Below the pieces are notes generated by a model. The model was not told the origin of the DNA. It saw nothing but the letters and a program-made list of their open reading frames with translations, and searched no databases. The position numbers and the translations under genes were made by a program. Below are positions 8,458 to 17,387 of a DNA stretch of 57,849 nt, piece by piece. The stretch spans positions 1 through 57,849 of the forward strand of contig JAUWTJ010000017.1 in NCBI GenBank assembly GCA_030614785.1, given 5' to 3'. Numbering within the stretch: position 1 is the stretch's first letter; each line of letters opens with the position of its first letter. Source of the stretch: Alphaproteobacteria bacterium (GTDB taxonomy: Bacteria > Pseudomonadota > Alphaproteobacteria > M2410).

Positions 8458-8859
8458 CTAAACGCCAAACCTTATCCAGAACCATCCCTGAACAATTACA
8501 AAAGAAACCAAGGTTCCGATTATGGCAGCAGCGCGGCGCTTATATCTGGACCTATCCGAAGGGGTGGGCACGGTGAACAATAATCCGATAAATCCGAAGT
8601 AGATGCCGTTCCCCAGAATAGCCAGCAAGACGAAGACTGAATCTGCGCCTTCTCCCATGCCTTTGGAGCAGAGGATTGAGGGCCACATCGGAAACACGAT
8701 GTCCTGAATGGCCCTCACGAGAAAAGAAGGAAGCAGACCTAGTGGAGCCGAGCCAAGGAAAATCAATGTCGGGAGAGCGGTTCCGACAAACGCTAATATG
8801 ACGACGGGATGCCGCCAGTGAATTAGAGATCTCAAGTGGTGTGGGGCATGTTTTGGCAT
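8458..8859 (-). CDS. Small multi-pass membrane protein of unknown function
   Basis: A 133-residue protein with about four hydrophobic segments: residues 19-40, 41-62, 76-97 and 109-127. No family was recognised. The start is set at the ATG at 8859 (MPKHAPHHLRS), though no clear Shine-Dalgarno sequence precedes it; a TTG at 8889 would add ten residues. Base composition is visibly more AT-rich than the flanking ferritin-like and HAD genes, which may point to separate acquisition. It lies 41 bp downstream of the HAD hydrolase on the same strand and could be a distal member of the bioB-HAD transcript. Confidence 0.6.
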   Translation of the reverse strand: MPKHAPHHLRSLIHWRHPVVILAFVGTALPTLIFLGSAPLGLLPSFLVRAIQDIVFPMWPSILCSKGMGEGADSVFVLLAILGNGIYFGFIGLLFTVPTPSDRSRYKRRAAAIIGTLVSFVIVQGWFWIRFGV

Positions 8860-8900
8860 TCCCAAGATGTAACAAAGCGTCCCGGCCAAAACAATAGCAA

Positions 8901-9542
8901 CTAGTCGAACGTCAGCCCGGTCGCTGCTTCCAGCTCCTCAAGCGCGACATCGGGGTCGATAACCTTGATGGTGGTCATGCCGAGGGCGCGGGCCGGTTTG
9001 AGGTTGATGCCCAGGTCATCGAGATAAACCGCGTCGGCGGGTTCTACGCCAAGCTTGCGGCAAGCCATTTTGTAGATCTCCGGATCGGGTTTGCGGATGC
9101 CGACTTTTGAAGACTCAATAACAATCTCGAAGGTCGCCATGGCGGCCTGCACCTGCGCGGCCTTGCCCACTGAAGAGGCCATGCCCGGGCCTTCGCCTGC
9201 TGAGACATTGTTGGTGATGCAGCCGACGCGAAAATGCTCAGCACACTTCTGAAGGGCGGCGACCATGCGCGGGCGGACGTCTCCGGAGAGGCAGGCAATG
9301 ACGTCGCGTCCTGGCACGTGATGGCCAGCGGCCTCGGCCTGTTTGGCAAAGAGGGTATCGAATTCCTCTGTGCTGACTTCAGATCGCTCGAAAAGCGCCC
9401 AGGCATTTGTGTCGGGGTTTGTTGCGTTCAGTCCACGAATGAAATCGAGCGGGATGTTACGTTCAGCTTCATAGCGATTAAAGGCTTCGAAGGGGGACGA
9501 CGTGATGACGCCGCCAAAGTCCCAGATTACGGCTTTGGTCAT
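8901..9542 (-). CDS. HAD-superfamily hydrolase (subfamily IA)
   Basis: A 213-residue cytoplasmic protein with the HAD motifs in order: motif I VIWDFGGVI (nucleophile Asp8, with Gly in place of the usual second Asp, as in epoxide-hydrolase-N-like and haloacid-type members), motif II CITNN, motif III Lys in SSKVGIRKPDPEIY, and motif IV YLDDLGINL. The missing second Asp makes a classic phosphatase less certain. The substrate cannot be told from sequence. It starts 20 bp after the bioB stop on the same strand, so the two are probably co-transcribed, but there is no known functional link to biotin. Confidence 0.85.
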   Translation of the reverse strand: MTKAVIWDFGGVITSSPFEAFNRYEAERNIPLDFIRGLNATNPDTNAWALFERSEVSTEEFDTLFAKQAEAAGHHVPGRDVIACLSGDVRPRMVAALQKCAEHFRVGCITNNVSAGEGPGMASSVGKAAQVQAAMATFEIVIESSKVGIRKPDPEIYKMACRKLGVEPADAVYLDDLGINLKPARALGMTTIKVIDPDVALEELEAATGLTFD

Positions 9543-9562
9543 GTCAGGCTTTCTTGTTGGGG

Positions 9563-10594
9563 TTATTCGGCGGCAACCGTTTCAGCCAGGGCCTTTGGTT
9601 GCGGGCATTCAAGTGCCATGGGTTCAATACCCAGTTTGGCAAACAGCTGGCTATCGCGGCCCTCCGCGGTGTTTGTGGTGGTCAGCAGCTTTTCGCCGAG
9701 GAAGATCGAATTGGCCCCGGCAAAGAAACACATGGCCTGAAGCTCGTCCGACATGTGTTCGCGGCCAGCCGAGAGGCGCACCATCGAGAACGGCATGATG
9801 ATACGGGCGACGGCGATTGTGCGGACAAAGTCTATTGGATCAAGGGCATTGGCCTGCGCCAGTTTTGTGCCCTCGACACGGACCAGCATATTGATCGGCA
9901 CGCTTTCGGGATGGACCTCGAGATTGGCGAGGGTCATGAGCATTCCGGCGCGGTCGCCTTCTTCCTCGCCGAGGCCAACGATGCCGCCGCTGCAAATCTT
10001 GATGCCGACCTCACGGACACGGCTGAGGGTGTCGAGGCGATCCTGATAGGTCCGTGTGGTGATGATCTTGTCGTAGAACTCTTCTGAGGTGTCGACATTG
10101 TGATTGTAATAATCGAGCCCGGCGGTTTTCAGCTTCAGGGTCTGTTCGACACTGAGCATGCCCAGCGTCATGCAGGTTTCCATCCCCATGGCCTTGACGC
10201 CTTCAATCATCATGGCGATGGCTTCAAGGTCGCGGTCCTTTGGCTCGCGCCAGGCGGCGCCCATGCAATAGCGTGTGGCCCCGGCGTCCTTTGCCTTTTG
10301 GGCTTCATCGAGAACGCGCTGGACCTCCATGAGTTTTTCGGCCGAAAGCCCTGTTTCATTGTGCACGCTTTGCGAGCAATAGGCGCAATCCTCGGGGCAG
10401 CCGCCGGTCTTGATCGACAAGAGGGTCGAAAGTTGCACCCGGTTTGGGTCAAAAGTGCGGCGATGTACGCTCTGGGCCTCAAACAGCAGGTCATTGAGCG
10501 GCAGGGCAAAAAACGCCTCCACCTCCGCGCGGGTCCAGTCGTGGCGAGTGGTCGTAGCTGGTGTCGTAGTTGTTGTCGGGGGCGATATACTCAT
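9563..10594 (-). CDS. bioB: Biotin synthase BioB
   Basis: A 343-residue radical-SAM enzyme that inserts sulfur into dethiobiotin, the last step of biotin synthesis. The 4Fe-4S/SAM motif is CPEDCAYC with Cys66, Cys70 and Cys73, followed by the family-typical SQSVHNETG and YYNHNVDTS motifs and the ligands of the auxiliary cluster. The start chosen is the ATG at 10594, which gives the usual length with a Thr-rich N-terminus ([12 protein letters not shown]). A longer reading to 10795 adds 67 residues unlike BioB and is rejected. No other bio genes are adjacent; a HAD hydrolase follows 20 bp downstream. Confidence 0.96.
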   Translation of the reverse strand: MSISPPTTTTTPATTTRHDWTRAEVEAFFALPLNDLLFEAQSVHRRTFDPNRVQLSTLLSIKTGGCPEDCAYCSQSVHNETGLSAEKLMEVQRVLDEAQKAKDAGATRYCMGAAWREPKDRDLEAIAMMIEGVKAMGMETCMTLGMLSVEQTLKLKTAGLDYYNHNVDTSEEFYDKIITTRTYQDRLDTLSRVREVGIKICSGGIVGLGEEEGDRAGMLMTLANLEVHPESVPINMLVRVEGTKLAQANALDPIDFVRTIAVARIIMPFSMVRLSAGREHMSDELQAMCFFAGANSIFLGEKLLTTTNTAEGRDSQLFAKLGIEPMALECPQPKALAETVAAE

Positions 10595-10956
10595 TTGAGG
10601 CTTGTTCTTTTTATAAATTGAAGGGGTCACAAAGCGGCCACAAAGACCACCCATAAGGTCTGCCCTCAAGGGCCTGGCGGTCCCGGGCGACCGGGCGGCG
10701 AGCATAGGTGAACGAGAAACCCTGTCAACCGGCAGTTTTAATGGCCGGACTTGCAAAGATCGATATATCGACACAGCAAACCGGGGCTTTATCATTTGGT
10801 TAATGAATCCCTTTTAGAGACAATTTGTCGGGCAGCGTTAAAGCCATATCAACCTGTTTAAATATAGGGTTTGGATTGATCCGGTGGGACCTGGGCGATC
10901 CCTGCCGGAGCCCAGATCATGTCCGGACATCAGGCTCCTCAAGGTAAAATTTTTGC
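10595..10956. promoter_or_regulatory. Divergent bioB / type I secretion promoter region
   Basis: A 362-bp spacer without a supportable gene. TCGATATATCGA at 10760-10771 is a perfect 12-bp palindrome, 166 bp upstream of bioB. It is not the TTATCTATAA-type BioR site, and I know of no regulator that fits it. The right half (10800-10950) is AT-rich in its first part and probably carries the promoter of the secretion genes. Confidence 0.4.
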
Positions 10957-12699
10957 ATGACGCATACTCGACGAGACGGTGTTTCGCCCCTATCCAGAAA
11001 AATTCCCGGGAGCGGTTCGGGGAGTGATACCGAGCTTAAGGCCATGATGCGCCGGACGCTGAAGGGGTTCATCCCGGTTTTTGCGTTCAGTTTTGTGTTC
11101 AACCTTCTGATGCTGGTCTCACCGATCTATATGATGCAGGTCTTCGACCGGGTGCTGACCAGCGGGCGGACCGAGACATTGCTGGTTCTGACGGTGATCG
11201 CGGTTTTTGCACTGCTTATTCTCGGGCAGATGGATACCTATCGCCAGCGGATCCTGACGCGGATCGGCATCTGGCTGGATCAGGCGCTGTCGCTTCGGGT
11301 CCTGACCGCCAGTCTCAAGCTTTCCCTCGGCCGGGCCAATGTCGGCGCACAACCGCTGCGCGATCTGGCACAACTTCGATCTTTCATTGCAAGTCCGGCA
11401 GTTTTTCCCATCATTGACGCGATCTGGGTGCCGGTGTTTCTTGCGGCTATTTTTATGCTGCACGCCTGGCTCGGCTGGCTTGCGGTGGCCGGGGCTGTGA
11501 CGCTTTTTGGCATTGCCCTTGCCAATGAATATGTGACGCGCCAGCCGCTGAAGCAGGCTAATGAAGCGCAGGTCGCCGCCTTCTCCCATGCCGACAAGGT
11601 CGTGCGCAATGCCGAGATTGTCGAGGCGATGGGGCTTTTGCCGAACCTTTTGATGCGCTGGGCGCACCACAATAATGCCGTTCTGCAGCACCAGTCGCAG
11701 GCTGGCGACCGCGCAGCGGAGCTTGGCGGGGCAACGAAATTTATCCGGATGGCGCTGCAAACGGCGATCCTCGGGCTTGGTGCCTATCTGGTCCTCGAAG
11801 GGCGCATGTCGTCGGGCGGGATGATCGCGGCCTCGATCCTGCTGGGGCGCGGTCTTGCACCCATCGAACAATCCATTGGCGCGTGGAAAGGCTTTGTGGC
11901 GGCGCGGGCGGCCTATGCCCGGCTGGACAAGGTGCTGGAAGCTGTGCCGGCTCAACCGGACCGTATGGCCCTGTCCGAACCACGTGGGCACCTGATGGTT
12001 GAGGGTCTTGGCTATGTGCCGCACGGGTCGAGCAAGCCGATCCTCAGAAATGTTTCGTTTGAAATTGAGCCTGGTGAAGCCGTGGCGATTATTGGTCCGT
12101 CAGCGGCAGGCAAGAGCACGCTGTGCCGTATGCTGGTCGGCGTCTTTGCCCCGTCAGCGGGCAGTGTGCGGCTCGACGGGGCGGAAGTGTCAATGTGGGA
12201 CCGCACTGAATTTGGCGCCCATATCGGTTATCTGCCGCAGACGGTTGATCTGTTTGATGGCACGGTTGCCCAGAATATTGCCCGCATGGGTGAGGCTGAC
12301 AGCATCAGCATTATTGAAGCCGCCAAACTTGCCGGGGTTCATGACATGATCCTGCGGCTGCCGAACGGCTATGACACCGAATTGACCGATGGCGGCTCCA
12401 TTCTTTCGGGCGGACAGCGCCAGCGCATCGGGCTTGCCCGCGCTCTGTTTGGCAGCCCCTGTTTGCTGGTTCTTGATGAGCCCAATTCCAATCTCGACCA
12501 GGACGGCGAAGCGGCGCTGATGCAGACGATTGATTATCTGCGGGCGAACGGCACGGCGATCGTGATGGTTGCCCATCGATCCTCGGTCATCTCCCATGTC
12601 GACAAAATTGTGGTCCTTGCCAATGGCACGGTTCAGATGGCTGGTCCGTGCGATGAAATCGTTCAACAGCTCAGCGCCAAACGCGTTTCGGAAGGGTGA
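10957..12699 (+). CDS. Type I secretion system permease/ATPase (PrtD/HlyB type)
   Basis: A 580-residue inner-membrane ABC transporter half. The N-terminal membrane domain (about residues 40-310) starts with the family-typical FNLLMLVSPIYMMQVFDRVL segment. The nucleotide-binding domain has Walker A IGPSAAGKSTL, Q-loop YLPQTVDLFDGT, signature LSGGQRQRIGLARAL, Walker B LLVLDEPNSNLD and the H-loop VAHR. There is no N-terminal C39 peptidase domain, so the cargo is expected to have an uncleaved C-terminal signal such as an RTX protein. The ATG at 10957 has only a distant AAGG. The HlyD-type adaptor follows four bases after the stop. A TolC-type outer-membrane partner is not in the window. Confidence 0.93.
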   Translation: MTHTRRDGVSPLSRKIPGSGSGSDTELKAMMRRTLKGFIPVFAFSFVFNLLMLVSPIYMMQVFDRVLTSGRTETLLVLTVIAVFALLILGQMDTYRQRILTRIGIWLDQALSLRVLTASLKLSLGRANVGAQPLRDLAQLRSFIASPAVFPIIDAIWVPVFLAAIFMLHAWLGWLAVAGAVTLFGIALANEYVTRQPLKQANEAQVAAFSHADKVVRNAEIVEAMGLLPNLLMRWAHHNNAVLQHQSQAGDRAAELGGATKFIRMALQTAILGLGAYLVLEGRMSSGGMIAASILLGRGLAPIEQSIGAWKGFVAARAAYARLDKVLEAVPAQPDRMALSEPRGHLMVEGLGYVPHGSSKPILRNVSFEIEPGEAVAIIGPSAAGKSTLCRMLVGVFAPSAGSVRLDGAEVSMWDRTEFGAHIGYLPQTVDLFDGTVAQNIARMGEADSISIIEAAKLAGVHDMILRLPNGYDTELTDGGSILSGGQRQRIGLARALFGSPCLLVLDEPNSNLDQDGEAALMQTIDYLRANGTAIVMVAHRSSVISHVDKIVVLANGTVQMAGPCDEIVQQLSAKRVSEG

Positions 12700-12703
12700 C
12701 GGG

Positions 12704-14554
12704 ATGACCTGGTTTTCAAAGTTTAAAAAACCATCCGAAGAGCCGGTCAGTGCCTTTGACAGGCTGGTGAGTGACACGGTGGAGCAGGTCAAGGCCGGTA
12801 ATCTCACCATGGACCACCAGACAAATTCTCAGGCGCCCGACTCTCAGGCGTCAGGAGCTGCGCGTTCGGCCACTCCGAACGAGGATACACCGAAGGTGGG
12901 AGCCGGGGCCGGGAAAGCCGGGACAGCCAAAGCCAGAGTTGCGGAGGCCCTCGCCGGGCCGGACAAGGCCGGCAGATATGCGCGTGATATACAGTCCAGT
13001 TTGTCAAAGGAGTTTGAGGCCAGTTCGTCAAAAGAGTTTGAGGCCGACTTGCCAAAAGATAATGATGACTCGGACGGGTCTGATGGCCAGCCTGAAAGTC
13101 AGTCTGATGGCCAGTCGGGAGATGTTGGCGGCGAAGACGTGGCTGCCAATGGGCTCAGAGAGCTCGATCAACCGAACAGGGATACGGCAGGTGACCTGTC
13201 GACAAAGGTCAACAAGACCTCTCGCGCAGAGCGCGACATGGCTGCGATGAAGAGCGCGCCGAACCTGAAATTGATGATACGCAAGGAAGTTCTGGCTGGC
13301 AGCATTGCCATCGGGGTGTTTGTGGTTTTCCTGTTTGGATGGTCGGCCATGGCGCCGCTTTCAAGCGCGGCAATTGCGCCGGGGGTCATTTCCCCTCACG
13401 GCAGCCGCAAGACGGTGCAGCATCTGGAGGGCGGGATTATTGAACGCATTCTGGTGGAAGAGGGCTCTCGTGTTGATGCCGGGGATCCTCTGATTCTGCT
13501 TGAGGATACGATGGCGCGGGCCTCCTGGCAGTTGATCCGTACGCAGTATTTTACGCTGGCGGCGCGGCATGCGCGCCTTGGCGCTCTGCAAAGCGGTGCC
13601 GGGGAGGTTTATTTTCCTGACTGGCTTGTTGAAGAGGCTGGCGATCCGGATGTGGCCTCGATCCTGGCAACGGAGATCAATTTGCTTGAGACCCGCCGGC
13701 TGGCGCATCATGATCGCAAGGCTGTGCTGCAACAACGCATCGTGCAGCTGGAAAAGGAAATCGACGGGCTGAACGCGCAAATTGATGGCCAGACCAGACA
13801 GCTGGTCCTTATTGGCAAAGAGATCAGCGGAGTCCAGCAACTGGTTGACAAGGGCCTTGGGCGTACGCCGCGGCTGCTGGGCTTGCAACGCACCGAAGCA
13901 GAGATCAGGGCTCAGCAAGGCTCCAACATGGCACTGGTCTCCAGGACCGAGCAAGCGATCAGCGCGACCGAGCTTGAGCTGATCTCCTCTGACACGGTGC
14001 TTCAGGATGAGATCGCCCGCGAGATGGCCCAGGTTCAGGCGGATCTTTCACAAGCCGGGGAAAAAATGGCCGCGTCGGGCGATATTCTTAGCCGGATTGA
14101 AATCACGGCTCCTGTTGCGGGCAAGGTTATTGCCCTGAAATATCACACAGCTGGCGGGATCATCGCGCCAGGTGCTGCAATCCTCGACATTGTGCCGGAA
14201 AATGAAGAACTTATTATCGAGGCGCGGGTGTCGCCGATGGATATCGATGTCGTCTATGAGGGTCTGATCGCGCAGATTCGCCTCTCTGCCTTCGCCCAAC
14301 GCAATGTGCCCATGATTACCGGGACGGTTCGTTATGTGTCGGCCGACCGGCTGATCGACGAGGTTACCGGGCAGCCCTATTTCCGGGCGACCGTTGAGGT
14401 CACCAAAGAGCAAATCGCAAGAATTGGCGAAGGTGTCGTGCTGACCGCCGGGATGCCGGCCGAAGTCATGATCGTGACCGGTGAGCAGACCCTGCTTGGC
14501 TATCTGATGAAGCCGGCCGCAGACACGCTGCGACGCAGCTTCAGAGAGGGCTGA
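12704..14554 (+). CDS. Type I secretion membrane-fusion protein (HlyD/PrtE type) with long acidic N-terminal extension
   Basis: A 616-residue periplasmic adaptor that links the ABC transporter to an outer-membrane channel. The conserved part begins near residue 185: a transmembrane helix (about 196-216), the lipoyl-like HLEGGIIERILVEEGSRV motif, a long coiled coil (about 330-450) and the C-terminal beta domain ending in AEVMIVTGEQTLLGYL. Before the membrane helix there are about 180 residues of low-complexity, Asp/Ser/Glu/Gly-rich sequence with an internal near-repeat SKEFEA (13009-13045); these would be cytoplasmic. Usual family members are 430-480 residues, so this tail is the oddity. The start is the ATG at 12704 after GAAGGGTGACGGG; the longer reading from 12569 overlaps the transporter gene. 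Confidence 0.92.
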   Translation: MTWFSKFKKPSEEPVSAFDRLVSDTVEQVKAGNLTMDHQTNSQAPDSQASGAARSATPNEDTPKVGAGAGKAGTAKARVAEALAGPDKAGRYARDIQSSLSKEFEASSSKEFEADLPKDNDDSDGSDGQPESQSDGQSGDVGGEDVAANGLRELDQPNRDTAGDLSTKVNKTSRAERDMAAMKSAPNLKLMIRKEVLAGSIAIGVFVVFLFGWSAMAPLSSAAIAPGVISPHGSRKTVQHLEGGIIERILVEEGSRVDAGDPLILLEDTMARASWQLIRTQYFTLAARHARLGALQSGAGEVYFPDWLVEEAGDPDVASILATEINLLETRRLAHHDRKAVLQQRIVQLEKEIDGLNAQIDGQTRQLVLIGKEISGVQQLVDKGLGRTPRLLGLQRTEAEIRAQQGSNMALVSRTEQAISATELELISSDTVLQDEIAREMAQVQADLSQAGEKMAASGDILSRIEITAPVAGKVIALKYHTAGGIIAPGAAILDIVPENEELIIEARVSPMDIDVVYEGLIAQIRLSAFAQRNVPMITGTVRYVSADRLIDEVTGQPYFRATVEVTKEQIARIGEGVVLTAGMPAEVMIVTGEQTLLGYLMKPAADTLRRSFREG

Positions 14555-15064
14555 GCCCCGACGCGGTCTTGTGTCTGTCCCCTGCCTGTCCCGGGCCTGT
14601 CCCGGGCCTGTCCCGGGTGTTCCCGAGTGTTTTGGCATGGAACAGATGCGGCAAAAACTATCCATAATCTCAGATTGCGGCGATGCAGATGCCACCCGGG
14701 TGCTTGCGGGATGTCGGGGCGCCATTTCGCAATGGCCCATTTTGGAGCAGGGTCCGTGCCGTTGTGCGCAATTTGCGCGGGGCAGGGGTTAACTTTTAGC
14801 CTGAAACGGACTTACCCTGGCAGGCTTTCCTGGTTAAGATCACCGCTGCGGCCTGGGCCTTGCACGCACCAGAGGTTGATGATGTATGCACAATTTCGGC
14901 GGCGTGTAGCAGGACTGACCAGGATTACAAAACGAATTGTCGGAGATTGTAGGCCGCCGGGTTTGGCGAATTGATCTGTTGAGGATGAACAGGCACAAAA
15001 CCTGCAAGATCTGAAACCAGCACGCCCTTGTCGGGCGTCAAGGAATACAGGAAGAGGATTGGAA
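14555..15064. promoter_or_regulatory. 510-bp leader of the exopolysaccharide operon with tandem repeat and hairpin
   Basis: No supportable gene. Three exact tandem copies of the 11-mer CCTGTCCCGGG lie at 14585-14617, just downstream of the HlyD stop; each carries the palindrome CCCGGG. A hairpin ACGCCC-TTGTC-GGGCGT at 15022-15038 sits 26 bases before the first EPS gene start and could affect translation. The promoter of the 15065-23222 gene run must lie here, but I could not find a convincing sigma-70 or sigma-54 box. Confidence 0.45.
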
Positions 15065-15703
15065 ATGTCGAATTCCGCAAGTCGTATTGTGGCGTGGGGC
15101 TCAAGGTTGATGGTCGGGATCGTGATGGGTCTGATTTTGGCAGGCTGCATGACGTCCTATCCGGATGCGCCGCAGAAGTCCTATATGGAAGAGGACAAGT
15201 CAGAATATCTGATTGGGCCTGGCGATAATTTGCAGGTTTTTGTGTGGCGCAATCCGGATCTTACGACCAGCGTCCCTGTGCGTCCTGACGGGCGAATTTC
15301 GGTTCCCTTGATCGAAAATGTGGTGGCGGCAGGCAAGACCCCGTCCATGCTTGGCACCGAGATTGAAGAGATTCTGAAAGAATATATTCAGGAGCCGAAA
15401 GTGACGATTATTGTCACAGGGTTTGTCGGTCCTTTTGCGGAACAGATAAGAATTGTCGGTGAGGCAACCTCGCCGCAAGCGATTTCCTACAGAAAGGATA
15501 TGACCATTCTCGACGCCATGATCCAGGTCGGCGGTTTGACCGAATTTGCTTCGGGTAACCGGGCTGTGATCGTGCGCAAGGTTGACGGGCAAGAGCATAT
15601 TTACCGTGTCCGGCTCAATGATCTCCTGCGCGGCGGGGATGTCGGTGCCAATGTCGATTTGATACCCGGCGATGTCATCATTATTCCGGAAACCCGATTC
15701 TGA
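15065..15703 (+). CDS. Polysaccharide export lipoprotein, XrtA-associated (Wza-like)
   Basis: A 212-residue secreted lipoprotein of the outer-membrane polysaccharide export family. A signal peptide ends in the lipobox LAGC (Cys near residue 28). The Poly_export domain (YLIGPGDNLQVFVWRNPDLT and VPVRPDGRISVPLI) is followed by a SLBB-type domain (VGEATSPQAISYRKDMTILDAMIQ). It is about half the length of Wza, the usual size for the exosortase-A version, which probably relies on another outer-membrane barrel. The start is the ATG at 15065, six bases after AGAGGA. It heads a run of seven plus-strand genes with the chain-length protein and the tyrosine kinase. Confidence 0.92.
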   Translation: MSNSASRIVAWGSRLMVGIVMGLILAGCMTSYPDAPQKSYMEEDKSEYLIGPGDNLQVFVWRNPDLTTSVPVRPDGRISVPLIENVVAAGKTPSMLGTEIEEILKEYIQEPKVTIIVTGFVGPFAEQIRIVGEATSPQAISYRKDMTILDAMIQVGGLTEFASGNRAVIVRKVDGQEHIYRVRLNDLLRGGDVGANVDLIPGDVIIIPETRF

Positions 15704-15776
15704 TCAATGCAGCACAGATGTTCAGGATGTTTTGTCAGCTGATCGATTTGCAGAGACGAGTAGAAAGACCCCAAGA

Positions 15777-17348
15777 ATGCAGGAAACCTTTGAACAGCTT
15801 CTAATACACATAGCCAAGGCCTGGCGCTGGCGCTGGATGGGCATGCTGGTTTGTTGGCTGGTCGCGGCAGTGGGGACCGGGTATGTCCTGATGCTCCCTG
15901 ACGTTTACGAATCCGAAGCCCGCATCAGGATTGATGCGGATAGCGCTTTGCGGCCTTTGATGAAGGGTATGGCAATCAATACCAACATCCGCGATCAGGT
16001 CCGTCTGATGGAGCAAACGCTTCTCAGTCGCCCCAATCTCGAGCAGGTCGCACGGTCTGTCGACCTCGACGTCACGGTCAACTCGGAGGCTGAGGAACAA
16101 GCCATGTTGCTGGCTTTGAAGGGCCGCATCAAGGTGCGCTCCGTTGGCGGGCAACTGTTCGGCGTTTCCTATCGTGACACCAACCCGGCGAGGGCTCGCG
16201 AAGTGGTGCAAACGCTTCTGACAATCTTCATTGAGAGCAATCTTGGTGAAAACCGGGAGGATATGGAACAAGCCGAGGTTTTCCTGACTGCGCAGATCCG
16301 GAACTATGAAAGTCAATTGAAGGCGGCAGAAGAGAAGTCGGCACGCTTTCGCGCCAGTAACATGTCCATTATTTCCACTGCGGGCAGCTATGTTGAAAAA
16401 ATTGAGGACGCGCGGACTGCGGCTGCCGTGACCGAGCAGTCCTTGCAAGAGGCAAAAGTTACTGTTGATGACCTGAAGGCTCGTCTTGGGACGACCCCGC
16501 AATACCTCAATCCGGGTGATACAGTTTCAAACTTTGGATCTGAAAGTCAGGTTACGACGACCTATTCGCGTATTCAAGCCCTGCAGAGCAATCTGGATGA
16601 TCTGCTTGTGCGGTATACGGAGAGCCATCCGGATGTGCTGGCAGTTCGCAAGCGGATCGATGCCCTCGTTGCGCAACATAATCGAGAGAAATCCGGTGAG
16701 CAGCTCTCGATTGAGGGTGGCCCACGGGTCCTCAATCCTGTCTTTGAACAAGTTTCGCTGCGCCTGGTTGATGCGCGTTCAGAAGTTTTACGTTTGGAGC
16801 GCCGCAAGGAGAATGCCGGTAAAGTGTTGGCTCTGCTGGAACAAAAAGCCACTATTGCCCCGACGATTGAAGCAGAGATGGCGGCCCTTAACAGGGACTA
16901 CGGCACGATCAAGACTCAATATGAGTCTCTCCTGACGCGGCGCGAATCCGCACGCATATCCCGCGCCATTGAAGCCTCAACGGACTCATTGCAATTCAGA
17001 ACTGTTGATCCGCCGCAGATCCCGGCAGAACCGTCAGGGCCGCCGCGGTTGCTCTATCTGTTTATGGTTCTTGGAGTGTCGTTTGGCGCCGGCGGCGGTG
17101 CGGCGTATCTGCGGTCGCAATTATCTGACACGTTCTCTGTTCCTTCGGCTCTGAGCGACGCATTCAGGTATCCGGTGATCGGTAGTGTGTCGTTGATGAC
17201 GGACTTTGCCGACAAGACAAATCAGCAGATGCGGCATGCGGCTTTCTATGCTGCGGCGGTTGTGCCGCTGGCGATTATCGGGGGCGCAATTGCTTTTCTG
17301 CCCTGGGCGGCGCGATTGCGTGAGGCGTTGGGGATAATACCGCTGTAG
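15777..17348 (+). CDS. Exopolysaccharide chain-length determinant (Wzz-like, XrtA-associated)
   Basis: A 523-residue inner-membrane co-polymerase that sets chain length. It has an N-terminal cytoplasmic helix, a transmembrane segment (about residues 21-41), a large periplasmic domain with long coiled coils (about 170-430), the Pro-rich PPQIPAEPSGP motif before a second transmembrane segment (about 436-460), and a further hydrophobic stretch at the C-terminus (about 488-507). The kinase domain found in BY-kinases is absent and is encoded by the next gene. The start ATG at 15777 gives MQETFEQLLIHIAKAW, typical of the family; the ribosome site is weak. A 73-bp gap follows the export lipoprotein gene. 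Confidence 0.9.
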   Translation: MQETFEQLLIHIAKAWRWRWMGMLVCWLVAAVGTGYVLMLPDVYESEARIRIDADSALRPLMKGMAINTNIRDQVRLMEQTLLSRPNLEQVARSVDLDVTVNSEAEEQAMLLALKGRIKVRSVGGQLFGVSYRDTNPARAREVVQTLLTIFIESNLGENREDMEQAEVFLTAQIRNYESQLKAAEEKSARFRASNMSIISTAGSYVEKIEDARTAAAVTEQSLQEAKVTVDDLKARLGTTPQYLNPGDTVSNFGSESQVTTTYSRIQALQSNLDDLLVRYTESHPDVLAVRKRIDALVAQHNREKSGEQLSIEGGPRVLNPVFEQVSLRLVDARSEVLRLERRKENAGKVLALLEQKATIAPTIEAEMAALNRDYGTIKTQYESLLTRRESARISRAIEASTDSLQFRTVDPPQIPAEPSGPPRLLYLFMVLGVSFGAGGGAAYLRSQLSDTFSVPSALSDAFRYPVIGSVSLMTDFADKTNQQMRHAAFYAAAVVPLAIIGGAIAFLPWAARLREALGIIPL

Positions 17349-17387
17349 AGATCCAAGTGATCGCAAACCAGAGAGTGATCTGTAATT

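Noticed and set aside
10595-10795. 67-residue N-terminal extension of BioB
   Set aside because: BioB proteins begin close to the ATG at 10594, and the extension has no family similarity.
11119-12024. 301-codon open frame antisense to the ABC transporter
   Set aside because: Composition is Arg/His/Gln-rich and unlike a real protein; the sense gene is complete with all ABC motifs.
14635-14651. TGGCATGGAACAGATGC as a sigma-54 promoter of the EPS operon
   Set aside because: The GG and GC elements are 12 rather than 10 bases apart, which sigma-54 does not tolerate.
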